This document shows, in pieces, positions 1 to 5,299 of a stretch of 5,299 nucleotides of DNA. The DNA is from Candidatus Cloacimonadota bacterium. Its GTDB lineage: Bacteria; Cloacimonadota; Cloacimonadia; Cloacimonadales; WRIO01. The position numbers and the translations under genes are program-made. Positions within the stretch are counted from its first letter, which is position 1. Every line of letters starts with the position of its first letter. The notes below the pieces were generated by a model that was given only the letters and a program-made list of their open reading frames with translations, did no database searches and was not told where the DNA came from. Where the stretch lies: positions 1 through 5,299 of the forward strand of contig WRIO01000103.1 of NCBI GenBank assembly GCA_009782695.1, read 5' to 3'.

Positions 1-38
1 CTAACTACTTATATTCATTACCTATTTTTTGATAAATT

Positions 39-1775
39 TTAAACTGGTGTGTTCCCAAACAATGCATCGACTAATTTATTCATAAGCTCGAGCTTTGTGC
101 TGATGTCGGTAGTCTTTATGAAGTTTATCCTCTGCTGGAACCTATCGTGGACAGTCATACGGTATTCGGCGTAATTTTCACGAGTAAGAGGATCATATTT
201 TACACTATAACCAGGTATTAGCTTATCTATTGTCTCTTTGGTGGGTATCATAGCACCAGGCACTAAGTCCCAGTCAACCCATTCCAGAGCATCTGTCAAG
301 ATAGCTGTTTGCAAGGTAAGAGAGGTTTGCAGAGAAATCGGCTCCAGGTCTGTATCAGAGCTTTTCCAATAACCTTTGGAATTAAAAGAATAAAAGTCGG
401 CATCCGTTTCTGCTACCCGTAAAAAGGCTTCCACATCTTTGTAAAGCTCATAAACACGAAATGGATTTGCAAAGGGTTCAAAGACCAATTTGCCGAGTTC
501 TTCGGCTGACAAGTTCTCTGCTTTGTTTCTTTCGGTCATTAGTGCAGCTCCCATAGCTATCGCTAGGTGGTTATTATTGAATTTTATGATAGGAGGCAAC
601 ACACTGTCTTTCATCAGCCAAGCAAGGGCTTTTGGAAAACTGCAACGGTTAACCGTTTTGCCTATCACATCGCGAGACATCAAGGCTCTCCCATTTGAGT
701 TTCGGAGATCCATACCTATGGGTATTCGTTTTCCTTCTATTTCCAAAATAGTGTGGTTCATCAGAGAGATCATATAATTCCAGTCATTATTACCCAGCTC
801 ACGACTGTCCGTTTTATCAAAAAGTGTTGGTTCCCAGCCCAAACATACCTTGTTATCTACATCTATTTGAAAGGCATCATCGTGTAAGATAACTTTTTTA
901 AAGCCTTTTGGCAGCGTGCCACCGTTTGTGTGTGAGTTCGTGTGTGAAGATTTTCCAGTCCCAGAGAGCCCGAAAAATACTATCGAGCGTTTGTCCAATT
1001 TGTGGTATTTGCTATCTTCACAAGTGGAAAAATCTATCTCTTTTATTCCTGCATGACAAGCTACATAACCCATCTTAATACCGGAAGTCCAGCCGAGTGT
1101 AAGAGTTCCTTTTTTCCTCTCTCCGAAATAACGCATCCCAAAAATAAACAAAACATTTTGGTGCACATCATGCAGAGCAAGTTGTGGGTACTTGCCGACT
1201 AAATAATACGGGTCAGTGGTTTCCCATTCGTTGAAAGCAACTAATATAATATCTATGATAGGAACATCTTTTGATTTATGATACTCTTCAGCGACAGTCT
1301 CAAAGGGTTGAAAATTGCACAGCCAGTTAAACATATTCATGGCGTCAGATTCTGTGGTGATGAAGGTTGCTCGTATCATCAAATCAGAGTCCATACCGAG
1401 AACTGCTTCCGCCTTAATGAGGGGGTATTTTTCCATCTGAAAAACTGCCTCCCGTATATCACCTTCTATCTTTTCTTTTTCTGCAGAAGTGAGTTTATTA
1501 TAGAATTTTCGAGCTTTTGAAGAACGCCCTATCACATCACCATGACAGTCATTTAACACTGTCGCACCATTTGGTAATCCCATCATTTTTGCAAAATCTG
1601 GATAGATAGGTAAATCTGTGTCACTGACACCTTGCTGATTTTTTGCCATTTCGTAAGCCTCTCGCATAGTTATTTTACGAGCCTTTGAGCTATTTTTTAG
1701 AGCTTCTGCTATCGCTCTAATAGAGGACATCTCCTTCAAATTTTTAAAATAAGAAAAAGAACTTTTACTTGCCAC
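39..1775 (-). CDS. pckA: Divergent ATP-type phosphoenolpyruvate carboxykinase
   Basis: Predicted cytosolic enzyme of 578 residues interconverting oxaloacetate + ATP and PEP + CO2 + ADP. It is longer than the roughly 540-residue E. coli enzyme and only distantly similar, but active-site motifs occur in the expected order. These are GRSSK (83-87, Arg84 like E. coli Arg65), YFGERKKG (216-223, Tyr216 and Lys221/Lys222 like Tyr207 and Lys212/213), His241 (19 residues after Lys222, the spacing seen between Lys213 and His232), the P-loop GLSGTGKS (269-276), the metal-binding pair Asp299-Asp300 in LHDDAF, and a possible Arg333 equivalent at Arg363 in NGRALMSR. The segment from LHDDAF through EPTLFDKT and WLMKDSVLPP resembles the PEPCK-like subfamily I recall from Firmicutes and other anaerobes. 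The start is GTG, supported by GGAGG 8 nt upstream. It is transcribed alone and divergently from the lipoprotein gene. Family membership is firm; the direction of the reaction and the nucleotide used (ATP presumed) are inferred. Confidence 0.85.
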   Translation of the reverse strand: MASKSSFSYFKNLKEMSSIRAIAEALKNSSKARKITMREAYEMAKNQQGVSDTDLPIYPDFAKMMGLPNGATVLNDCHGDVIGRSSKARKFYNKLTSAEKEKIEGDIREAVFQMEKYPLIKAEAVLGMDSDLMIRATFITTESDAMNMFNWLCNFQPFETVAEEYHKSKDVPIIDIILVAFNEWETTDPYYLVGKYPQLALHDVHQNVLFIFGMRYFGERKKGTLTLGWTSGIKMGYVACHAGIKEIDFSTCEDSKYHKLDKRSIVFFGLSGTGKSSHTNSHTNGGTLPKGFKKVILHDDAFQIDVDNKVCLGWEPTLFDKTDSRELGNNDWNYMISLMNHTILEIEGKRIPIGMDLRNSNGRALMSRDVIGKTVNRCSFPKALAWLMKDSVLPPIIKFNNNHLAIAMGAALMTERNKAENLSAEELGKLVFEPFANPFRVYELYKDVEAFLRVAETDADFYSFNSKGYWKSSDTDLEPISLQTSLTLQTAILTDALEWVDWDLVPGAMIPTKETIDKLIPGYSVKYDPLTRENYAEYRMTVHDRFQQRINFIKTTDISTKLELMNKLVDALFGNTPV

Positions 1776-1783
1776 CTTTCGTG

Positions 1784-1788
1784 CCTCC
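1784..1788 (-). promoter_or_regulatory. Shine-Dalgarno site setting the GTG start of the PEP carboxykinase
   Basis: The minus strand reads GGAGG here, 8 nt before the GTG at 1775. A strong site at good spacing makes the GTG the likely start instead of a downstream ATG. Confidence 0.75.
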
Positions 1789-1814
1789 GAGTTTTGTATT
1801 TATAAAAGAAACAA

Positions 1815-1841
1815 AAAATAAAAAATGGGGTTTCTTGTCAA
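1815..1841 (-). promoter_or_regulatory. Candidate sigma-70 promoter of the PEP carboxykinase gene
   Basis: On the minus strand a perfect TTGACA (1841-1836) is followed after 15 nt by TATTTT (1820-1815, four of six matches to TATAAT). The spacing is short of the ideal 17. A better -10 by sequence, TATAAA (1804-1799), lies 31 nt from TTGACA and has no good -35 of its own. The region is very rich in A/T runs. The -35 is convincing; the -10 assignment is uncertain. Confidence 0.45.
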
Positions 1842-1914
1842 GGAAATTTTATGAAAAATAGTCGTTCTCTCATATCGATAGATTTTTACGATAGTTTGAT
1901 GGAGCTATAATTTA

Positions 1915-1944
1915 TTTACACTTGACAAATTATGGCTTTATAAA
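1915..1944 (+). promoter_or_regulatory. Candidate sigma-70 promoter of the DUF1566 lipoprotein gene
   Basis: TTTACA (1915-1920, five of six to consensus), an 18-nt spacer and TATAAA (1939-1944) precede the lipoprotein start, giving a leader of roughly 70 nt. Two competing signals lie in the same stretch: a perfect TTGACA at 1922-1927, which has no -10 at normal spacing (TAAAAT at 1941 is only 13 nt away), and a perfect TATAAT at 1906-1911 with a poor -35 (TTTACG, 15 nt away). The leader contains a weak bulged inverted repeat (GAGAAGCT 1960-1967 and AGCTCTC 1986-1992). No riboswitch is recognised. Confidence 0.5.
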
Positions 1945-2021
1945 ATTACTGGCGCAAGCGAGAAGCTATGTAGTAAAGTATATTCAGCTCTCCTATTATT
2001 ATCGCTAAAAAGGATGTTTTT

Positions 2022-2843
2022 ATGACAGAAAGATTAACCCTCATAAGTCACATTGTGGTAATGTTTATACTTTCATGTTCACACAAAACGACAAAAGAAA
2101 GTGAGGTACCACCCTTGTTAAACTTGCTGTCCACTGTCACTATCTCCATTACTCACAATTATTATGCTGATGAAGCTGATATACCCATCAATGTGTGGCT
2201 AGCTAATACTAATGATGACCCTTTGTGTATTTATGCAGATACTACTGTGGAAAACTGTGTAGCGTTCCCCTTTGTTCGATATGGTAGCTATGAGCTAACT
2301 GTGAGTAACAACATTTTTTCCCCATACACTACTTATGTAAGCATAGACTCATTGATAATAAACCATCATGTGCGTCTATCTGTGCTTGGCTCTTCTGGTG
2401 GTTTTGTATTCTATGACAAGGGATATGTTTCTGAAGGATGGAGATATATAGAAGCAGCAACCATTACAGATGAGTTCGTAGCCCAGTGGAGTAGTCGTTA
2501 TGGTCGTACGGGTGGGACTTCCACTCTCATCGGGACAGGAAAGCAAAATACACAAAACATCATAGATTGGTCAATCAGTTATGGCTTAGAAGACTACGCA
2601 GCCTTGTTTTGTTTTGAGATAAATGAGATTGGTGAATGGTTTTTACCCAGCATAGACGAGCTCCACAGAATGTATCAAAATTTACATGCTAGAAATGTAG
2701 GTGATTTTAGTGCATTGAGTTACTGGTCTTCTAGCGAGTGTAATGTTGGGACAGCTGTATGGTACATACATTTTGGGAACGGTGAACAGTATGACAATCT
2801 TAAGTCTAATGAGTATAAAGTGAGAGCTGCTCGATATTTTTGA
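2022..2843 (+). CDS. Predicted surface lipoprotein with PEGA-like and DUF1566 (Lcl C-terminal) domains
   Basis: A 273-residue exported protein of unknown function. The N-terminus is a short hydrophobic signal (about residues 5-18) ending in FILS-Cys19. Leu at -2 is atypical for Escherichia but fits the loose lipobox of spirochaetes, so Cys19 is probably lipidated. Residues about 38-121 look like a beta-sandwich; the stretch around YGSYELTV and TTYVSID resembles PEGA domains. Residues about 126-273 carry the DUF1566/Lcl hallmarks: GGFVFYDKG (126-134), IGTGKQNT (170-177), GEWFLPS (204-210), YWSSSE (234-239) and terminal VRAARYF. Members of this fold group are generally taken as ligand-binding or structural surface domains; no enzyme residues are seen. 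The ATG start has AAAAAGGA with a 7-nt spacer. It is a single gene, divergent from the PEP carboxykinase, and a paralog of the gene at the right edge. Adhesion or binding is only a guess. Confidence 0.85.
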   Translation: MTERLTLISHIVVMFILSCSHKTTKESEVPPLLNLLSTVTISITHNYYADEADIPINVWLANTNDDPLCIYADTTVENCVAFPFVRYGSYELTVSNNIFSPYTTYVSIDSLIINHHVRLSVLGSSGGFVFYDKGYVSEGWRYIEAATITDEFVAQWSSRYGRTGGTSTLIGTGKQNTQNIIDWSISYGLEDYAALFCFEINEIGEWFLPSIDELHRMYQNLHARNVGDFSALSYWSSSECNVGTAVWYIHFGNGEQYDNLKSNEYKVRAARYF

Positions 2844-2851
2844 TATTATAG

Positions 2852-2878
2852 ACATCAACCTGATGTGCTGTTTAAGCA
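2852..2878 (+). terminator. Tandem small hairpins after the lipoprotein stop (weak terminator candidate)
   Basis: Nine bases after the TGA stop lies a perfect 6-bp stem (ACATCA 2852-2857, loop ACC, TGATGT 2861-2866), directly followed by a 4-bp stem (TGCT 2866-2869, loop GTTTA, AGCA 2875-2878). The two share base 2866, so they may be alternatives. No T-run follows, so an intrinsic terminator is not well supported; they may only be 3'-end stabilising structures. Confidence 0.25.
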
Positions 2879-2887
2879 GACAATTCG

Positions 2888-2939
2888 AAAATCCCCCTCC
2901 ACCACTAAGCGGAGAAGTTTGTCCTTTTTGAGGAGATTT
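2888..2939. repeat. C-rich imperfect inverted repeat in the intergenic region
   Basis: Left arm AAAATCCCCCTCC (2888-2900) pairs with right arm GAGGAGATTT (2930-2939) if one C is bulged and one base mismatches. Inside are a possible CTCC/GGAG stem (2897-2900 and 2911-2914) and an alternative TCCT/AGGA stem (2922-2925 and 2931-2934). Base composition differs from the AT-rich surroundings, which suggests a dispersed intergenic element, but only one copy is visible here. If transcribed rightward, the right arm would bury the GAGGAG that could serve the following small ORF. Confidence 0.3.
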
Positions 2940-2946
2940 ACAAATC

Positions 2947-3183
2947 GTGCATTTCTTTACATCATCATTTGGAACAAAGGGAAGCTTCCAGATTATTTTC
3001 ATCTATCCAAAGGAAACTAAACAATTTCTCATTTCTATTTTAAATCACCTTCCTGTTCAAAAAGTTGCCACTCCTTCAAATTGGATGAGAATTGTCGGTG
3101 CGCATCCTACGATCATTATGGAAGGCTGGGTAATCCATCCCTACAAAACCAATGTCTGGAGAGCGGAAGATCTCGACTACTAA
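2947..3183 (+). CDS. Doubtful small ORF, 78 residues, hypothetical protein
   Basis: I do not recognise this protein. It is open from a GTG start to a TAA at 3181-3183, with an in-frame stop at 2929-2931, so no earlier start is likely. GAGGAG (2930-2935) lies 11 nt before the GTG, which is long for a Shine-Dalgarno spacer, and sits in the arm of an inverted repeat. The product would be soluble, with three Trp in its C-terminal half, no signal peptide or membrane segment, and an acidic end (RAEDLDY). Its TAA overlaps the TAG of the convergent cysteine synthase gene within the four bases CTAA (3180-3183). A 237-nt open frame in AT-rich DNA and a tight convergent overlap speak mildly for a gene. 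The GTG start, poor spacing and lack of homology speak against it. It could be a gene remnant. Confidence 0.3.
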   Translation: MHFFTSSFGTKGSFQIIFIYPKETKQFLISILNHLPVQKVATPSNWMRIVGAHPTIIMEGWVIHPYKTNVWRAEDLDY

Positions 3184-4187
3184 TGCGGCAGTAAAGCTAC
3201 CTCAAAACCGTCTATTTCTATGTCCGATGAGAGAAAACCCTCTTTTATCGGCTCTTTGGACGCCAATGCTGTTGATAAATACTTCTTGTTGTCGTCTGCA
3301 AATATCGTTGCGACACAGGTATCTGCGCCATACATATTTTGCAATTGCACTGCACCTAGAAAATTTGCCCCAGAAGAGATTCCCACTCCTAACCCTAATT
3401 TACTGTTGAACTGCTGAGCCATGATGATGCTATCGCCATCGTCAACGCTGATAACAGAGTCAAGTTGATCTAACTTCACTATACTGGGTATAAATTCGTC
3501 AGAAATACCTTGTATCCTATGTATCCCCACTCGATGACCTGTGGTCAATGTCGGTGAATTCGACGGTTCCAGAGGATGAACCTTTACAGCACTGCCAAAA
3601 TATTTACGCAGTCCCATCACAGAGCCACCTGTCCCCACTCCAGCCACACAAGCTTGCACTTTTTGGTTAAACATAGCTACTTGCTTATCTATCTCATGGG
3701 CGGTAGTCAGATAGTGCGCTTCTACATTGTGTGTATTGTCGAACTGTAAGGGACGATAGACTCCGCCCTCTTGAGCGAACTTTTCAGCAGCTGCTAGACA
3801 TCCCAAAAATCCGCCATTTTCTCTGGATATCAGCTTTAATTCGGCTCCAAATAAGGTCATAATTTTCTTTCTTTCTTCGCTCAACCAATCAGGCATAAAA
3901 ATCACTGTTTTGTTACCTAAAAAAGCACCAAGAGCACAAAAAGATATGCCAGTATTGCCACTGGTGGTTTCACAGATTATATCATTTTGTTTTATTTCTC
4001 CGCACTCATAAGCGTTGCGGAGTATGTGTAGAGCCATACGGTCTTTTATACTGCCAGTAAAATTGTAGCTTTCTGCCTTTGCATAAATAAGTCTTTTTTG
4101 CCCTTTGTATTTGTAAAAGATTTTTAGTAGTGGAGTATTTCCAACTAGCTTTTCCAACGCTTGAAACTTTGCTTTTATACTATCCAT
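3180..4187 (-). CDS. cysK: PLP-dependent cysteine synthase (O-acetylserine sulfhydrylase family)
   Basis: Cytosolic fold-type II PLP enzyme of 335 residues, predicted to make cysteine from O-acetylserine and sulfide. The PLP Schiff-base lysine is Lys48 in YNFTGSIKDR. The substrate loop TSGNTG is at 75-80, QFDN at 148-151, the phosphate-binding loop GVGTGG at 183-188, IQGISDEFIP at 225-234, and GISSGAN at 269-275, whose Ser272 would contact the pyridine nitrogen. The lysine motif has FTG where E. coli CysK has PGG, a pattern I associate with the clostridial/anaerobe branch of cysteine synthases. The C-terminal KEGFLSSDIE segment is also typical of that branch, so the protein appears complete. 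There is no C-terminal CBS domain. Start ATG with GAGG 5 nt upstream. It is monocistronic here; its stop overlaps that of the small convergent ORF. Cystathionine beta-synthase or a related beta-replacement activity cannot be excluded from sequence alone. Confidence 0.92.
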   Translation of the reverse strand: MDSIKAKFQALEKLVGNTPLLKIFYKYKGQKRLIYAKAESYNFTGSIKDRMALHILRNAYECGEIKQNDIICETTSGNTGISFCALGAFLGNKTVIFMPDWLSEERKKIMTLFGAELKLISRENGGFLGCLAAAEKFAQEGGVYRPLQFDNTHNVEAHYLTTAHEIDKQVAMFNQKVQACVAGVGTGGSVMGLRKYFGSAVKVHPLEPSNSPTLTTGHRVGIHRIQGISDEFIPSIVKLDQLDSVISVDDGDSIIMAQQFNSKLGLGVGISSGANFLGAVQLQNMYGADTCVATIFADDNKKYLSTALASKEPIKEGFLSSDIEIDGFEVALLPH

Positions 4188-4212
4188 TTACACCTCAACA
4201 TTTCCTTTTTTA

Positions 4213-4248
4213 TTTATCCCAATTTTGGAAAACAACCTTTTTTGTCAA
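4213..4248 (-). promoter_or_regulatory. Candidate sigma-70 promoter of the cysteine synthase gene
   Basis: The minus strand carries a perfect TTGACA (4248-4243). At 16 nt spacing the -10 would be the weak AAAATT (4226-4221). A better hexamer, GATAAA (4218-4213), has an upstream TG like an extended -10 but lies 24 nt from TTGACA. Either gives a short leader of about 20-30 nt. A loose inverted repeat (CCAA/TTGG, 4219-4228) overlaps the region and might bind a regulator, but it is too short to claim as an operator. Confidence 0.45.
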
Positions 4249-4508
4249 GCTAAAATAAATAAAAATGAAAAAAGTTAAAATACCGTTGTTTTACAATGGA
4301 AAGACTTTGAAAAATGTATTTTTAGAAAGTTTTTCTCTACCCTGCAGAGAGACCCGGGGAGTAAAGGCATGTGATAAGTATTTTTTATGCAAACACCTCT
4401 TCTCTAATCGCCATTTTTAATATATCAAAGAGGCGCAGAGAACAACAGTAGCAACTCTCGATTTTCTGGTGAAGGGTTGAGTGATGCCTCACCTAAAAAT
4501 ATTGTGTG

Positions 4509-4555
4509 CTTTGCTCTTAATTTATTCTCAATGCTTCTTAATATAAATAGCAAAG
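4509..4555 (-). terminator. AT-rich hairpin downstream of the second DUF1566 gene (weak terminator candidate)
   Basis: CTTTGCT (4509-4515) and AGCAAAG (4549-4555) are perfect 7-base inverted arms 33 nt apart, with partial further A/T pairing inside. On the minus strand the hairpin starts about 18 nt after the TGA stop of the DUF1566 gene. A short TATTTTT run occurs about 9 nt beyond the stem. The loop is large and the T-run is displaced, so termination is possible but not well supported. Confidence 0.25.
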
Positions 4556-4573
4556 AAAATATAGCCTTTACCC

Positions 4574-5299
4574 TCAAAAAGCCCGAACAGCTCTTACCCT
4601 TTGGGATCCATTCTTGTTGTAGAGGAAATTCATAAAGCCAGTGCTGAAATCCTGCCCTCTAGCGTAGTGAGTACCATTCTCAGACGATGACCAGTAGTGC
4701 CAGCGATTGGTACCATCTGATGCACCAAAATCACCAACACCTCGGTTGCACAGGTTTTGGTGCATCAAGTTTAGCTCCTCTCTACTGGGTAAGAACCACT
4801 CTCCATTTCCATTCATAGCATTACACAGTTGTGCTGCTTTTCCTGTCTCTCCTTGAGTGTCTAGCCAATCTACAATAAACAGTGTATTTTGCTTTCCTGA
4901 ACCAATAGCCTCGAATGTGCCACCCATATAATAACCAGAGGCTCCCCAGGTTGCTTCAAATTCATATAAATAGTCAGCAGCCTCCAAATATTGCCATCCA
5001 TCTGATATATATCCTTTGTCATAAAAGATATATCCCCCTGCGGACCCAGGCACAGTCAAGCTAACATATCTACTTATCAGGGGTGAGTCTATATTTATGT
5101 GAGTGGTATATGTAGTTAAAAATGGATTTGTGACTGTCATCTCGTAGCTCCCATATTGAATAGCGAGGAATGTTAAGCTATTTACGCCAGTTGTTCCTAT
5201 ATAAATCATAGAAGGGTCTCCATTCATATTAACAATCCGAACATCCAACAAGAAGTTTGTTTGATATGCATAATAATTGTGGGCTAAGAATATCGTGAC
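4574..5299 (-). CDS. DUF1566 (Lcl C-terminal) protein, 5' end beyond the window
   Basis: A paralog of the protein at 2022-2843, cut by the right edge. The frame stays open to base 5299 (241 residues visible). The TTG at 5249-5251 is not the true start: the 16 residues upstream of it (VTIFLAHNYYAYQTNF) align with VTISITHNYYADEADI of the paralog. By that comparison about 38 residues, including any signal peptide and lipobox, lie outside. Visible residues 1-85 form the PEGA-like beta part (YGSYEMTV, YTTHINID). Residues 88-241 are DUF1566: GGYIFYDKG (88-96), IGSGKQNT (132-139), GEWFLPS (166-172), YWSSSE (202-207) and terminal VRAVRAF. The region just before YWSSSE is longer than in the paralog (GASDGTNRWH), and the stretch after it is dissimilar. 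The gene ends TGA GGG TAA, with two in-frame stops. It is probably a surface lipoprotein, but export cannot be shown from this fragment. Confidence 0.88.
   Translation of the reverse strand, partial: VTIFLAHNYYAYQTNFLLDVRIVNMNGDPSMIYIGTTGVNSLTFLAIQYGSYEMTVTNPFLTTYTTHINIDSPLISRYVSLTVPGSAGGYIFYDKGYISDGWQYLEAADYLYEFEATWGASGYYMGGTFEAIGSGKQNTLFIVDWLDTQGETGKAAQLCNAMNGNGEWFLPSREELNLMHQNLCNRGVGDFGASDGTNRWHYWSSSENGTHYARGQDFSTGFMNFLYNKNGSQRVRAVRAF

Larger units (their letters stand above)
4188..4573. other. 386-bp intergenic region without a convincing gene
   Basis: It lies between the start of the cysteine synthase gene and the 3' end of the second DUF1566 gene, both on the minus strand, which argues against co-transcription. 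It holds the cysteine synthase promoter and a GC-richer patch around 4337-4365 with a small stem (TCTCT/AGAGA around CTGCAG). Further right are a bulged stem with GGTGA/TCACC arms near 4468-4493 and an AT-rich hairpin at 4509-4555. A 51-codon plus-strand frame (4265-4420) begins MKKVKIPLF but has no Shine-Dalgarno sequence. No tRNA or recognised riboswitch is visible. Confidence 0.6.

Noticed and set aside
490..1520. Plus-strand ORFs inside the PEP carboxykinase gene
   Set aside because: They are antisense shadows of a conserved coding sequence with catalytic motifs on the minus strand.
1960..1992. Possible structured leader or riboswitch before the lipoprotein gene
   Set aside because: Only a 7-bp bulged stem with an 18-nt AT-rich loop; no known riboswitch core.
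2682..3002. 106-codon minus-strand ORF overlapping the 3' end of the first lipoprotein gene
   Set aside because: More than half is antisense to the well-supported DUF1566 coding region, and the rest crosses the C-rich inverted repeat; the product is low-complexity (SGGGG) and unlike a protein family.
2844..3179. Possible tRNA, insertion-sequence remnant or attachment site between the convergent genes
   Set aside because: No cloverleaf, no transposase similarity, no terminal repeats with target duplication found by eye.
3152..3417. Plus-strand ORFs inside the 3' half of the cysteine synthase gene
   Set aside because: Antisense shadows of a well-conserved gene; no ribosome sites or homology.
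4265..4420. 51-codon plus-strand ORF starting MKKVKIPLF, in the gap upstream of the cysteine synthase gene
   Set aside because: No Shine-Dalgarno sequence and only a poor promoter upstream; the leading Lys/Phe/Leu-rich codons are expected by chance in A/T runs. No recognisable homology.
2022..5299. A diversity-generating retroelement acting on the DUF1566 genes
   Set aside because: No reverse transcriptase ORF and no template repeat is visible, and shared motifs differ at synonymous sites, which does not fit recent adenine-directed copying.

Overview
This AT-rich window reads as ordinary bacterial chromosome and most likely comes from an anaerobic, host-associated bacterium. Genetic code 11 fits throughout: TGA acts as a stop and Trp is TGG. 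The genes have clear Shine-Dalgarno sequences (GGAGG, AGGA, GAGG), and perfect TTGACA hexamers sit upstream of three of them, which argues against Bacteroidota. Two paralogous DUF1566/Lcl-type proteins, one with a loose lipobox, resemble the expanded lipoprotein families of treponemes. A Treponema-like spirochaete is therefore my best guess, but it is an inference; there is no rRNA or marker gene here.

Layout. A divergent PEP carboxykinase (39-1775, minus) is followed by a 246-bp divergent intergenic region holding promoters for both neighbours. Then comes a predicted surface lipoprotein with a PEGA-like N-terminal part and a DUF1566 C-terminal part (2022-2843, plus). The next 336 bp hold small hairpins, a C-rich imperfect inverted repeat and a doubtful 78-residue ORF (2947-3183, plus). 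The stop codon of that ORF overlaps the stop of a convergent CysK-like cysteine synthase (3180-4187, minus). A 386-bp gap carries the cysteine synthase promoter and an AT-rich hairpin. The window ends inside a second DUF1566 protein (4574 to the right edge, minus), a clear paralog of the first and in opposite orientation. Its reading frame is open to the last base, so its start lies outside the window.

How the genes relate. Nothing looks like a multi-gene operon: each gene has its own upstream signals, and neighbours are divergent, convergent or separated by gaps. The PEP carboxykinase links PEP and oxaloacetate in anaplerosis or fermentation, and the cysteine synthase assimilates sulfide. 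Both are housekeeping enzymes. The two DUF1566 proteins are probably exported and form a local family around the cysteine synthase gene. I see no CRISPR array, tRNA, rRNA, transposase, reverse transcriptase, toxin-antitoxin pair or defence gene, and no convincing new system. The points most worth checking are the divergent PEP carboxykinase, the inverted lipoprotein paralogs with dissimilar C-terminal loops, and the small convergent ORF.
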